The notes under the pieces are model-generated. The model was not told the origin of the DNA and did not search any database. It was given only the letters and a program-made list of their open reading frames with translations. Positions 22,650 to 35,142 of a DNA stretch of 64,000 bases are shown here, one piece after another. This DNA is from Gnetum montanum (Eukaryota > Streptophyta > Gnetopsida > Gnetales > Gnetaceae): the NCBI GenBank assembly GCA_015680685.1, contig MNCI01000952.1, positions 1,235,304-1,299,303 of the forward strand, given 5' to 3'. Every line of letters starts with the position of its first letter. Positions within the stretch are counted from its first letter, which is position 1. The position numbers and the translations under genes were made by a program.

Positions 22650-24116
22650 TAATTTTCATGTGCTAGCTTTTTTTTTTCAGAAGATCATTTGATTTGGATG
22701 TGTTTGTAGGTGATGAATGTTTTTAAGTATAGCATCCCAACCCACTCTTATCATGTGAACTTCTTCCTTATCCTAGAACCATTTGAAAGGATTCCTTTCC
22801 CTTTGCCAATCTCTCATTTATTAATTTGAAAATTGTAACTTCCACTTTAGCCTATTCTAAAGATGAGGTTAGCTTTTCATTCTCAACCCTTAGGTCTAAG
22901 AGTTGTTTACAAAGATAAAAAATAGTCAAATTTAACAATGATATTTCTTAATCTTTAGACTTGACTTTTTTATTCAACTTAGTGCAAAGACTTTGAAATG
23001 AAAAAAGTTCATTGCATAAAAGATCAAATCTTTCATCATCATTAAGATCATCGCTTGATGAAGTAGCATTGTCATTAGTGAGGGCCATGCACATGAAATG
23101 AGAATTTTTTTCATCATCCTCCACTTCTTCCTCACTCTACTCCCCATCATTCCAACTTGTATAGAAGTTGGTTTTCTTTACTTCTTCAATGAACTTGTTC
23201 TTAGGCTATAACCTAAAATTTCTAGGACATTTGAAGGTCATATGGCCTCTCCCTCCACAAACCCAACATTCTACAGAAGAGAAGTATAAACTAAAATTCA
23301 AAATATTTGTACCTCTTTCTTTATTTTTGAATGGATTAAATCTTTGCTTATGTGTTCCTTTGTTCCTTCTCATTATTAACCTTTATAGCTTCCTAGTAAG
23401 AAAGGCAATCTTATCTTCACCACCCTCATCATGCTCATTGATCTCCTTCTCCTTGGAAGTAATCTTCAAAGTAATGGGTCTTTTTTAGATAGCTCCTTCA
23501 CTTATGAGATTCATTTCATAAGAAATGAGAGCACTTTGAAGTTCTTCAAATTTCAAAGTTGAGAAATCACTACTTTCTTTCATTGCCTTGACCTTAGTTT
23601 TGAAATCTAGTTGAAGAGTTCTGATCATCTTAATGATCACTTTACTTTCAAACAGGTCTTTACCAGTACCTCTGATTGCTACTACAACATCATTATCTCT
23701 AGAGAAGTAATCTTTTATCTTTTCACCTTCTCTCATTTTAATCTTATTGTATTCACTTTGCAAGACTAATAATTTTGATTGCTTAACAATAGAGGTACCC
23801 TCATATGTAGCTTCTAAAATTTACCAAATTTATTTAGCTATTTTACATTCTACTATATTAAATTTGGATTTATTTAAAGAACAATATAAAAAAATTTCTC
23901 TAGAATCATACATGAACTTATCTTTCTCCTCTTGTTTCCATTTGTTGCAAGGCTTGATGATGCAAGTGGAGTTGTCAGCAGGTGTAGTGTAGCCTTCAAG
24001 AATTGACTCCTACACTTCAAACTTCATGGATTTGAAGAACCCTTGCATTCTAGCTTTCTAATAGCCAAAGTTGAATCTGTTGAACATGGGTGACTTTGTG
24101 TAAGATGTCCCCTCCA
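22650..24116 (-). pseudogene. Copia gag (UBN2-type), decayed
   Basis: The start at 24116 gives MEGTSYTKSPMFNR. After some stops the classic copia gag core follows: EATYEGTSIVKQSKL, then QSEYNKIKMREGEKIKDYFSR, then SKVIIKMIRTLQLDFKTKV, then DFSTLKFEELQSALISYE (23763-23485 is open). A CCHC zinc knuckle, CWVCGGRGHMTFKC, lies near 23270-23230. A coil-like stretch with LCNELFSFQSLCTKLNKK and RVENEKLTSSLE follows. A second knuckle-like remnant (YYHNLGHK) is near 22540. This order of knuckle, coil and second knuckle is that of SIRE/Tork gag-pol (family knowledge). No pol follows. Confidence 0.8.
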
Positions 24117-24142
24117 TTGTTCACTCTTGAAGTTGATGATGT

Positions 24143-24320
24143 CCCCTCCATTATGCCCTCTTTGTTCCTTGTTCGTAACCTTGCACTTCTGTGAACCTTC
24201 TTGTCTTGATCTAAGTTTTCTTATCTTGCATACACAACAATCACACACACACACACATACAAACATCCTTATCTTTCATTTTTCTTAATGTTTTGACATA
24301 CCAAAAAATTCACAAAATTA
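24143..24320 (-). mobile_element. Truncated copia LTR start joined to gag leader
   Basis: It matches 10985-11176: a polypurine-like CAAAGGAGAAGAT, then GGTATGTCAAAACATTAAG, the CA run (24239-24258) and TCAAGACAAGAAGGTTC. Homology stops after about 175 bp of U3, and the text then passes into the gag leader. The rest of the LTR (motif array, TATA, R, U5) and the primer site are absent. Confidence 0.65.
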
Positions 24321-24324
24321 TCTT

Positions 24325-25855
24325 CTCCTTTGTTACGAGTGGTAATGATGCTAGTGATTTTAGTGCACTTAGCTTGGCTGCATTTCTTGTGACAAAAGAA
24401 ATGGTTAGAATCTATCATTTTCTAAGAATGACATTTTTTAAATTTTTTTGGTTTGAGCGCAATGTAACTAACTGCAATTTGCATATTCCTCGCAGTTTTT
24501 GCAATTAAATTGTGGGTTGATTTGATTTATATGACTTGCAATTTATCAATAATGTTTTGAATCACATGCTACACTGCAAATCCTAGTATTGTGTAGGAAT
24601 GCATCTAACAATGTCTCACACTATCATAAACCAATTTCTATTTCTTGTTTAACTTTGACTCACACTAGAATGTAGGCTTAAATTGTAATTGGAATGTGCA
24701 TTGTAGTTGCTAAAGAAAAAAATGTAGCTAGATGCTACTTGCATAGGTAGTTGTAATAAAAAATGTAATTATATGTGTGCTAGTACAAATTGCATTCTAA
24801 TAACCTATGAGATGCATGACATCGCAGAATTTTGGTTCTTTTTTTTTAGGTATGAATGGGATAGTGTACACATAAATTCTCAAATACATTATGAATTAGT
24901 CCAAAGTAGAAACGAAAAAAATAGTTAAATTGAACCAAATATGTATAGATTAAGACACAAGAGTAAATAACATCACCATAACTTCTTGAAATAGTTTTAG
25001 CTATTATAATTATTGTTCGACTATTCAAGGATGTACAACCAAAGAAAACAATAGGGTTATCATAAAAGATAACAAGATTGAGGACAAAATTTGTAACATT
25101 AAAGAGATAAATAATGGCTCAAAATCCTAACTTAGGTGAATTGTCTTTCCTATTAAGATAGAGAGAATTATGCATTCCAATTAAGCCTAATGGTAGTTAA
25201 AATCAAAAACTTCTCTCCTTCATACAACCTAGGCATTCTACTACATCATATTAGAATGTGAGGAAGATCAGTTTCAATTGTAACCTTGGCTATCTTCATT
25301 ACATTCTAGAAATAAAACATAAGAAATGCTACATTCTTATAGTTAAAAATCATCAATTGGATTTTCAAAACCAAGTCATCGGAATTGGATTGTGTCCTTA
25401 TCTTCTATAAATAGTTTTCTACGACACGTAAGATTAGAAAGTTCTTATGGTCAATTTTTAGTAGAGTTATTCCAAACAGAAAATTTTTTATTACTTTCCA
25501 AACCATTTTGCTTTTTTGAAAATAAAAACTTAGACTAAATCTACTAAACATATTTTTCAAGTTCAAGAACTCTCTCTTTATTTGTGGTCATATTCTATGA
25601 AAAATTTATGAATGCCTTTTTCAATTTTGGTATTTTTCTATCCAACTTGCATTTACATTGTTCTCAAATGCTCCAATTACTCATCTAATTTGTGAACATC
25701 CTTTTTAATGTGCTCATGGGAAGATATTGTAGCATTATGTACCTTATTACTATTTGATTTTTGATTGGTTGATTTGAATTTCTCAGGTATCATCCCTAAC
25801 TATCATGCTCTTCATGGCTTGTCAACTCATGAGGCATAAATGAATTTAGCTCAAA
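24325..25855. other. AT-rich stretch, no gene recognised
   Basis: The part at 24400-24840 is rich in TGCAATT, GTAGTT and CACACT words, in a style similar to R1/R2 near the Ulp1 unit, but I cannot show a clear alignment by eye. The rest may include the decayed C-terminal end of the SWIM/MULE-like frame. Confidence 0.35.
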
Positions 25856-26353
25856 AGGGATTCTTCAATCGAAATACTCATCTCGAAAGAAGAACTTATA
25901 TGCACTAATATGTCCTTTCACTAATATCAAAATTTTCATTGAATGCTTGGGAAAATGATTGAGGTTGGACCATCTACACATAGAAAATACTGAAAGAGAA
26001 CACCTTAGACACCCTGTACCAACTATCTTGTTTCAAACAATTTTGACTCCACACAAGATATTCATCTTCTTTATCCAAGACATGTTTGCAATCATCATCA
26101 CAGATTTCAATAACCTTTTTCCATGACTTCTTGTTGATTTTTCTATCCTTTCTATTTACTAGATATCCTTCACCTTTAAGTCTTACATTGTTCTAGTAAT
26201 ATAGTTGTACCTTTTTCAAGGTCCATATAAGCCAATCAATGTAATGGTATTTCCTATTTTTGATATCTCTCAAGAATTTCCCTTTTAGAAATCCATGATA
26301 GGACTCAACATTGTTTTTGTGTTGCTGAGCATGCGAAATATCACGAAAGGCTT

Positions 26354-27260
26354 TGATGAGTCATAGATTGTCTACATTGATGAGGCCTTGTTGACTAGGC
26401 CCTGTCAACTAGGCCATGTTGACTAGGCCCCGTCGATGCATCATTTGATGCATTGACACGGCCTTATCAATGCAGGGTTTGTTCTTGCCTATAAATACGT
26501 GCCAACCCACGATGTTTAGGCATCATCTTGTCATAGTGTAGCGAAGGACTTTAAGTTTTTACATTCAAAAGTTAGAATATTTTCCCAATGCCTGTAGCAA
26601 GAGTCATTGAGTGTATGAATCTTTATTTGAGCACTATTGGACTTGAGAACGACAATGTGTGCAGTAATAAAGATGAGCTTCTTGATAAAATCTATAGCAT
26701 TCTAGATAGTTTAAATTTTTTATTCATGCATTAATGTTTTTAGTTATTTATTCAGTGTTCCTCACTAATTAAGCTAATTAAGTAATTAAACGAGATAAGC
26801 TAAATAGCGATTAGGTAAACACATAAGTAGCACTACTTTGAGCATGCATATGAAATTTGGTAATCCCAGTAGCACTTAACACTTGGTAACCCAACAACAT
26901 TATATGTGTTCAAGATGTGTATGACAAGTGGGACTAGATACGTATGTTAAAACTAGTTAAACAATAGTTAGCCCATTAGATTAAAGTAGATATTAAATTA
27001 CTTTATTCTTTATCTTTTTTATTTTAAGCACCAAAACCATAAAATATCAAATGATAAAAATCATGTGCCTCAATCACACTTAAATCATATCCTTGAGCTT
27101 CACAAGTGTAGTTGGGAAGACAACGAATGTCCTCAATGTCCAGTTTACTTCCTAGGAAACTAGTGCACCTAAAACTATAGAGTCCACGGAATTCGATTGG
27201 ATTGTGCATGAACACTTTGTGATTTATATGGTTGGGCATAGGGGTACCTCACACTCATCA
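26354..27260 (+). mobile_element. A4 5' LTR
   Basis: It is 907 bp and starts TGATGAGTCATAG and ends CACTCATCA. U3 is only about 136 bp, up to TATAAATA at 26490-26497; the rest is R-U5. The distal R-U5 end (GGTTGGGCATAGGGGTACC) is the complement of the start of the GATATC-family LTRs, showing a shared LTR ancestry. Confidence 0.9.
26378..26497 (+). promoter_or_regulatory. GACTAGGCC array and TATA box of A4 LTR
   Basis: Copies of TTGACTAGGCCC, TCAACTAGGCCA and TTGACTAGGCCCC lie in a row, followed by two GATGCAT-type words and TATAAATA at 26490-26497. The 3' LTR has the same layout, with TATAAATA at 38838-38845. Confidence 0.75.
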
Positions 27261-27280
27261 TTGGCACTATTTCTAGGAAC
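27261..27280 (+). other. A4 primer-binding site
   Basis: TTGGCACTATTTCTAGGAAC directly follows the LTR end. It is related to the sites of A2 (TTGGCACCATTGCTGAGGAC) and A3 (TTGGCGTTGTTGCCAGAGAT). Confidence 0.7.
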
Positions 27281-27559
27281 TCTTTCTATTGAAACACATG
27301 CTATCTAGGATTAGTGAACATCATTAACATTGTTGAATGAACCTTAAGGTCAACATCATTCTCACACATAATATATTCATAAAAGCATACTAAAATTTTA
27401 TTTTCTTGCAAAATTTAGTCTTCTCATAGGTGTGAAAATGCTAAACAACTAGTCCCATAAGAGTGCAAGGTGGTATATATTCATCTAGATAAGTATGTGC
27501 CTAATTTCACCTTCATCCTACACTAGGATGAACAACTACAATGGCGTGATATGGAAGGT

Positions 27560-29230
27560 AATCTTGTAATGCCTCCTAATTAATCTATGCCTATGATGCT
27601 GCTTCAAACTCTCAAGAAGTTAAGCATCCATGATCTTCAAGAGGAGGATGTTGTGCATGATTATGACTACTGGGACTACCATCCCAGTAAAATACAATGC
27701 TAGAGAGATGGATACTAGGAGAAGCAACATGAGTTTGTGAAGGGAAAATGGTTCACCAATCCCTTGTTTCTATTAAACCAAGATAACAATGAGGATCCTC
27801 CCTCTGGGGACTTTCAACATGAAAATTATCCACCCTTTGTTACTGATGATGAGGGGATGGCTCTGAATCTACGATCCACTATCAATAATCCAAGTTTAGA
27901 AAAATATGGTAGTCAAGGCAGGGGCTTAGACAAGCATCAAGATGATAAGAAATCTAATAAAATGGCCATGACCATTAAAGGGAAGTTTGCAAATATCATG
28001 GTGATGGAAATCCTCCTCCCTCTTCATCCTCTTCATCTACATCTTCTTCTTCCTCTTCTAATTCTGAAAAATGCCACAAAAGAAATAATTCTGATGGAGG
28101 TGAGTAGTAAAACAATAATAATGATTACCATGTCCACAATAATCGAAGGGGTAATAGAGGACATCATCAACGATAATGAAATAATGATGATGATGAGCCT
28201 TTGTTTGCAACTTGAAGCATGCTTAACATTATAGAGGAAGTCAAGATCCCAACTAGGCATGTGAAAGATGGATCAAGCACTTAGCATGAAAAATATCCCA
28301 AGATTTAAGGGGGATATAACTTTGATTCGCAAAACCATCTACAAGCCTTTCATGATGCTTGTTCCTTAAAAAGCATATCCTTAAAAAACATAGAGAATGA
28401 ATGAAAAAAATTAAAGCTATTTGCTAGGACACTCATCAAAGAGGTAGAGTGCTGGTATTAGTCCTTGTAACAAAATTCCATTCACAAATGGAGTACAATG
28501 CTAGAACTATTTAATGATAAATACCAGACATACTCCAAAGTTTCCAATCTGAGGCAAATCCAAAGCTAGAAACAAGGAACACATGAACCCTTGGATGCCA
28601 CCATGGGTAGATATTATTCTGTCTTACACTGATGCCTTGGCCATGGCTATTCTCAGAAGGAACAACTCCACCACATCATAGATGAGCTTAGACTAGAAAC
28701 CAGAAGAACTCTTGGGATTTATGACTAAGGAAGGCTGTCCAAACTAAGAGCTCATTAGATCTAAAGGCTGATAGTGCAAGTAGTGAAAGAAGAAGGTGAG
28801 TTGCAAAAAAGGGAAAGTGCAGAAGAATATAATAGGGATCCTTCCATCAAGAAAAGGGGGGTCTCATTCTATGATGAGGAGGAGTCACCACACAATGAGA
28901 TGGTGAATAAGAAAGCCTTGCCCATCCAAAAATCTATTTCTAATATTCGACAAAGGTTGATAACCCATAGGACTCTTTGGATGAAAAATTCCAAACTACT
29001 ATGAAGATTGCTGAAGAATCCAAAGAGTAGAATAGTGATAGCAACCACAAGAGGTGGAAAGAAGTTGAACATGCCTATCAAAGAGGTAAGGGCAAAGCTG
29101 TTGTAGTAGAAGAAGTTATGGAGATAGACTTTGATGATGATGTTGGGTGTGACATTTGTTAGTATGAACATCCAAAGGGATGTTGCCTTATGGTGTCACA
29201 TTTACAAGAATCTGGGATGTACGTATTGAA
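27560..29230 (+). pseudogene. A4 gag, decayed
   Basis: Pieces match the A2 gag: YAYDAASNSQEVKHP near 27590, the open stretch 27737-28234 with a Ser/Pro/His-rich linker, an IPRFKGDITL-like piece (frame-shifted) near 28300, then the RQIQGWKQGTQ-like region near 28560. Near 28800-28890 the text resembles the NRDPSFQKRGVRFCEEEDES linker of A2. Multiple stops and shifts are present, so no single frame can be given. Confidence 0.65.
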
Positions 29231-29959
29231 TCCTCAACTAGCATAGAGGCAAGCATCTAGATGATTACCTTATCCTGAAGGCAATCCAAGGTAGTTCCAC
29301 CAGCAACAATAAGCTTATTATCCAAGTAGAGCCCCACCACAACCATATGAGTAATACCAGTAGTGGCATGAACCACAATCATGGGGAATTCCACCACCAA
29401 GATAGCAGTACCCTTACAAGAAATGAGATCCATATGGGTACTATGTTTAGCAATCCATTTCTCCACAAAGCTTTGCAAGCCATGCCTCATTCCAACATCA
29501 CTATTATCCTCCAAAATACCATCAAACTCATTCACCATTTACTTGAGGGAAGCACCCATACACATACCACCCTCTGCATCCTTCTACACACATCTCTCTA
29601 CCTTCAACCTAGTTATCTTCTACTCTGTCCATGCAAGGAAAAATTTCCCCACAACTACAACAACAAAATGCTATAAGGGCTATACATTTACAATCGACCT
29701 TCCAACTGAGTGGTTCAAACAATCAATCTAGGAAATGCTCATTTTTACAATCGAACAGTCCTTCCAAACCCTCATAACCTAATGTAGCTAGTCATCCTAT
29801 ATCTTCAACACCCTCATTATTTGCATCAAACACATTCGAGAGCACTTCAAACCAAACACTACCTTAAATCTACACTGTGATGTTAACTCATGCGATCTTT
29901 GATTAGATCAAGGCTGACAACCTTTCTATGAAAAGATCTAACCTGGAAATTTCTCTTAT

Positions 29960-30345
29960 TTACTTATAGATCATTGGACATAAGCCATGCAAGGCTCTTG
30001 TTGATTCTAGTTCTAATGTCAATTTGATCTCCCATGACATGTACAAGGCCTGGAACCTACCACCTCTTAAGAAGAGTAATATCTAGTTAGAATTGGTAGA
30101 TTAGTCAATCATTGTCCCTTTTGGATTAGTGGAGGACATTGTGACTATAGTTTGTGTATGGTCTTATCCTACCAATTTTTTAGTAATCAAGGTAGAAAAC
30201 TGCAAAGGTGACTTTCCCATCATTATGGGACATGCATGGTTAAGCATTGTTGATGCACGAATGGGTATTAGGGACCTCTCCTTGGAAATCTCTAAGGAGA
30301 ATGAATTTGGATGATTAGAGAAGAAGCATGTTCAATGCATCACAT
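29960..30345 (+). pseudogene. A4 retropepsin, decayed
   Basis: Around 29985-30020 a PCKALVDSSSNVNLIS-like block carries the aspartic-protease signature. 30129-30314 reads MEDIVTIVCVWSYPTNFLVI, then GDFPIIMGHAWLS, the second protease motif (the usual form is G-R-x-W/F-L). It matches A2 at 45249-44940. The protease would cut Gag-Pol in the particle. Frame changes are present. Confidence 0.7.
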
Positions 30346-30869
30346 ATAGTGATAACTGGTGCAATTGTGTGTACAAAATCTAGTCCATTAAAATTCCATT
30401 CATTAAAACATGCAATCAGTGTGCACATGAAACCAATATCCAAAGGTGTCTGTATGTAGCAACAAAAAATAAGAGGACACCTAGAGTCTAACAACTAACT
30501 CTAACAACAACACACTATGTGTGGAACCTTCTAAGAGCTTGACATGTGCTTATGTCAAAGGCATGGATGAACTTGAGTAAGTTCATCACTAACTCTCTGA
30601 CGATGAAGATGATGCTACCGGTTAGGAAGAGTTGGTAATCTCTTATCATTTCAAGCTAGAGCCCCTAGAGTTAAAGAATCTATCAGCTGGCATGGAGTAT
30701 GCATTTTAAAAAAATTGGCAAGCTAGTAATAATCAATGCAAATCTTGTTCCCAAACAAAAAGACAAGTTATTGAAGACGGTCAATAAATGGACAATGACC
30801 TTTGCTTGGTCATATCCTAAACTAACTGGAATTAATCCATAGATATGCTAGCATTATATCTACATCTAC

Positions 30870-32140
30870 CTAGCCATGAAGCTAAGAAGGAAATCATAGA
30901 GGTGGCTGAACCCCAAGTTGAAGCAGATCATCAAAGATAAAATAGAACAACTCCTCAAGGTAGGGTTCATCTATCCCATCATGGATACTGAGTGGGTTAG
31001 CCCACTTGTAATTTTTCCAAAGAAAGGTGGCAAGTGGTGGGTCTACATCAACTTTAGGCTGTTGAATATGGCAACATTTAAAAATCATTTTTCATTTCCA
31101 TTTGTGAACCAAGTGTTGGAAACCATATTTGGGTATTGCTATTATAGCTTCTTGGATGGTTATAATAGCTATAACCAAATTCAGATTGTGCTAGAAGATT
31201 AAGCCAAAACAACATTCACAAGTTCTTGGGGGAATTTTTCATATTGTAAGATGTCGTTCGGTCTTTGTAATGCCCATACAACATTTCAATGCTTGGTCCT
31301 TAGTATTTTTCAACAATAGATTAGTAGCAGGGTAGAAGTCTTTATGGATGACTTCTCTACCTATGGGACTACATTTGAGCAAGCCCTAGATCACCTTGAG
31401 TAGGTACTAAAAAGGTGTGTTGAAACAATCCCTAGGCTTAGTTAGTAAAAAATCCATTTAATGGTCCAAGAGGGCATAGTTATGGGGCATCAAATTTTGT
31501 AAAAAGTGATTATGGTAGATCTAGAAAAGATAAGGGTCATCCAAGGAATCACATGCCAACCAGAGATAGTCAAAGATGTCTGATCATTCCTTGGACACAC
31601 TGGCTACTATCAGTGGTTTATAGAGAATTTCTCTAAGATCGCAAAGCTATTGGTTGAGCTTATAAAGAAATATGCTCCATTTGTCTTGACCAAAGAGTAT
31701 GAACATGCATTACAATAGCTAAAGGAAAAACAATCATAGAAACTCCAATTCTACGAACACCAAACTAGTCTAAGCCATTTCATATAATGACAAATGCATC
31801 TAATTATGCCTTGGGGGCCATTCTTATGTAGCTAGATGATAAGAAGCATCCATATTACATCCACTACGTAAGATGAAGCATTATGGATGCATAATTGAAT
31901 TACACTACAACTAATAAATAATTGATGGTAGTGGTGTATGTTCTTGAAAAGCTCAAGCACTATGTGCTTGGATACAAAGTGTTTGTACACATAGATCATA
32001 ATTCCATTTGCTTCTTAATGAATAAAATAATGGTGAGCCCCGGTATCATATGGTGGCTCATGATCTTGCAAGAATTTAATCTCACAATGATAGATCGAAC
32101 AATGACTAAGAATGTGGTCGCTAACCACCTCTCTTAGTTA
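30870..32140 (+). pseudogene. A4 reverse transcriptase and RNase H, decayed
   Basis: 30918-31202 reads KIEQLLKVGFIYPI, then WVSPLVIFPKKGGKWWVYIN, then YYSFLDGYNSYNQI, the gypsy RT blocks up to the first catalytic Asp. The active-site box reads VFMDDFSTYG near 31335-31362, so the two Asp are kept. The connection region has FLGHTGYYQWFIENFSKIA near 31590. RNase H is seen at 31922-32137 as VVYVLEKLKHYVLGYKVFVH and DHNSICFL. At least ten stops break the domain. Confidence 0.85.
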
Positions 32141-32269
32141 AGATGGGATAATAAAGACGAGAAGAGTTTGCCCTCTAATCAATTTTCAAAAAAACTCCTC
32201 TTTACAAGAGCAATAAATGATCAAGTACCCACTAAATCAAAATGATATGATGGCATCCTTACTTACCTT

Positions 32270-33480
32270 CTCACTCAGGAGATTCCACAAGATTTGGACT
32301 TTTGGAAGAAACAATAGTTTCTTCATTAGGTAAAGTACTTCATGAAAATCAATGGACATCTTTATAATGTGTGCGCAGATGGCCTAGGTCATTGGTGTGT
32401 CCCTAATGTAGACCAATTGTGCATTCTCCAAGATGCTCATGAAGGCCCTTGCAAAGGCCACTATGTAGGGAGATGCACAGCCATAAAAATCCTAATGGTA
32501 GGATACTATTGGCCTACAATCTTCATGGACACCACCAATTTGTTTGATCCTATGAGCGCTATCAACAAGATGGTGGGATGACTACTTGAATAGAGGATCC
32601 TTAGTAGTGGATTCAACCATTGGATCCCTTTGACATATGATGCATAGACTTCATGGATCCCATCACAACCATGTCCAATGGAAAGGCATACCTCATCTTA
32701 GCAATCAACTACTACACCAAGTGGGTAGAAGCAACAATTGTCACCGATTGTACATCATCCCCTACTACTCGATTTGTACAAAAACATATTGTAAATAGGT
32801 TTGGTGTGCCACATGCACTGATCTCTAACAATGGAATCCATTTTACAAGTGCCACCTTTTGGAAGTTGATGCAACACTTGGAGGTTGAACATAACTTAAC
32901 AACACCCTATTACCCCCAAGCCAATGGTCAAGAAAAAGTCACCAATAGGGAGATTACAAAGATCCTAATAAGGACTATAAGAAAATATAGGAGATACTAG
33001 AGCACAAAACTCAATGATGCCTTGGGCCTACCACTTCATCTGGAAACTTCCCATAGGCTACTCTCCCTATGAGTTGGTGTACAAAAAAATTCCAACACTT
33101 CCACTCCAATCCGAGCTTTGTACATTTTCAATAGCCTATGACTTGGACCTTGACCTAAGCCTAGCATAAATAGAAATATTGATTAACCTAAATGTGCTAG
33201 ATGAAAACTAATTAGTGGCCCTATCTTTGAATGAAGTGCACAACAACAAAAAGCATCATGATCTTAGAATATGAAAAGTAAAATTTCAACCTAGTGATAA
33301 CGTTCTCTGTATTGAAACCCCATGTATGTACCCCAAAAAAAAAAGTTGCAAACATTATGGGAGGGACCTTATATAATTAACAAAACCTTTTCCTCTGGGG
33401 CCATGTTACTCTACAAACCTGAGAGCCCACATAGAAAGTAGTTGGTCAACATCCAACAAGTGAAACCTTTCCTTGAGCCA
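32270..33480 (+). pseudogene. A4 integrase, decayed
   Basis: The HHCC zinc region shows as LCILQDAHEGPCKGHYVG, with WPTIF after it (32342-32560). The core (32653-33000) has GKAYLILAINYYTKWVEA, then RFGVPHALISNNGIHF, then YYPQANGQEKVTNREITK. The second catalytic Asp, normally SDNG, is Asn here (SNNG), and the Glu block reads GQEKVTNREI instead of the usual GQVEVTNREI. The C-terminal part with SPYELVYKK and FQPSDNVLC-like text runs to about 33480. Confidence 0.8.
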
Positions 33481-33799
33481 AAGTAAACTAGTGTAACTAA
33501 TACCTCATTGGATGGACAACCATGCTCCATATTCCACATCTCTTCTTTTTAACTCAGTCATGGGGGAGATGGCTATTTGTGCTAACCATACACATGGCTC
33601 TTTAGTTTTTCACATTTTTGTTTTACACTTTGTTGATTTTTAACCCCTTTTTGGCTTTTCACTTTATTGATTTTCTCAATTTTTGTTTTACAACATTGTT
33701 AGCATGTTTTGCCTTTCTTGAGTATTTTATACTTTCTTACATATTTTTTACTGTCTTTTTATATGACTTTTCATTATTTTTTACTAATAAAAGTGCTTT

Positions 33800-35000
33800 A
33801 TTACCATAGGACACAGTGCCAACATTGCTGTTTACTAGTGATGGTTTATGCTTAATGTTTTGATTGTTAGTGTATGGTTTCTATCTATGAATTCTGATCT
33901 CTAATGATGAAGAGATGGTTTATTTTTCATGGAACAGGAAGTGAGTCCACATCATCCACCCATCCACAAACTCTATGGTTTTCCTTATTTTGGAAGTTTG
34001 AGGTCCCTTTCATTAAATAAACTTTGAATAAATTGCCAACCTTGGTAGTTTCCAGAATTGGGAAGTATTTAAAGGTTTGCACATGATGTGACTTCAAGGG
34101 GACTCAATACTCTTTGTACTCTTCTACTTACTTGGATGCTTAAGTGATTTCATTGACTTCTTACCATTTTGTGTTGACCAATAAAAAGAAGCTAAATAAT
34201 GTCTTTGCATGGTGTGGTTCCAATCCAAAATGAAAAAAAAAACATGATAGAAATTCAAAGCACATTCCTTAAATACATGAATGGGCTACAAGCACTAGTA
34301 TTGGGACTAGAAAGACATGTTACCCATACCTGAAGGTCCCCTCTAACTAAGATCCTCTCTTACTTCCTACTTCTCCATTCTTCTCTTTATGAAATGGTGG
34401 TCATTTTATGGGAGTACTCTTATGCCTTGAGGGGGTGGATCAATCTTGGAGTGGCAATGCGAAGTCACTGAAAGTAGTTGGTTTTGATTTGGACTAAGGA
34501 TGGATCTNCCACTGAAAGTAGTTGGTTTTGATTTGGACTAAGGATGGATCTTCTTGGATCATTTTAAACATAAAATTAACAAGGGACTTCTTATGACCAT
34601 AATTCAGAATTCCATCCCACCTTCTCAATCATCCATCTATGCTACCCGTAACTCATGTCATTGCCAGTTTCCATGTTATGCTTGATGTCTTAGTTTGACG
34701 TGTTGGAATTCTTGGATAAATTCTTCTAGGTTTGTCCTTAACTTTTTAAGATCATTAAATCGACTGTGGGACCCACAAACTCCTTTATTGAGGTTATGCA
34801 AGGGCAAAAAGGGCATGTGCATGCTATGGGGAGGACCCACTTGCATATCACTTGGTTTGAATAGTTAAGATCCTTACCTTAGCCATTACTGCAGTCATAT
34901 CTTTTGCGTACCCCATTGTACATCTAGCTCTATGCTCCTCAAACTTTCATAAAACTTTATTCTCTAACCATTTTCTCAATTTTATAAATTTTCTAAGATC
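33800..35000 (+). other. Conserved noncoding block of A4
   Basis: The stretch with ATTCAAAGCACATTCC, TGGGCTACAAGCACTAGT, AGACATGTTACCCAT and CCTCTAACTAAGATCC (34248-34360) is also found on the minus strand of A2 (near 44030-44150) and A3 (near 51540-51640), and in part in A1. A single N at 34508 is flanked by an exact 42-base duplication (34466-34507 and 34510-34551), probably an assembly artefact. Confidence 0.7.
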
Positions 35001-35142
35001 CAACACCTTCTTCTACTATTTTCATTATGTTCATGGATATTTGGGGTTCCATTTGAATCTAATTTCATTTAAAAACTCGTATTTTCAAAGTTTTACTAAA
35101 GTCAACCAAAGTCAATGATGGTCAATAGCTGCATCGACTAGG

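Larger units (their letters stand above)
10074..24320 (-). mobile_element. Copia (SIRE/Tork-like) element lacking pol, split by A1
   Basis: In minus-strand order it holds: a truncated LTR start (about 24320-24143), gag (24116 to about 22650), a promoter-like array (22130-21905), an extra reading frame (from 21869), a polypurine tract (about 11175-11161) and the 3' LTR (11159-10074). Element A1 sits inside the extra frame with target duplication AAAAG. Without A1 the element is about 5.6 kb. Gag is followed by the second zinc-knuckle region and then directly by noncoding sequence. No protease, integrase or reverse transcriptase is seen, so the element is non-autonomous or internally deleted. 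Confidence 0.7.

Noticed and set aside
24325-24840. Possible MULE terminal inverted repeat for the SWIM/MULE-like relic
   Set aside because: I could not find a matching inverted copy beyond 41 kb by eye, so there is no support for an element boundary.
27737-28260. Overlapping frames on both strands (165 and 75 codons)
   Set aside because: The minus-strand frame is a shadow of the low-complexity Ser/Pro/His linker of A4 gag, and the plus-strand frame is only partly the gag frame.
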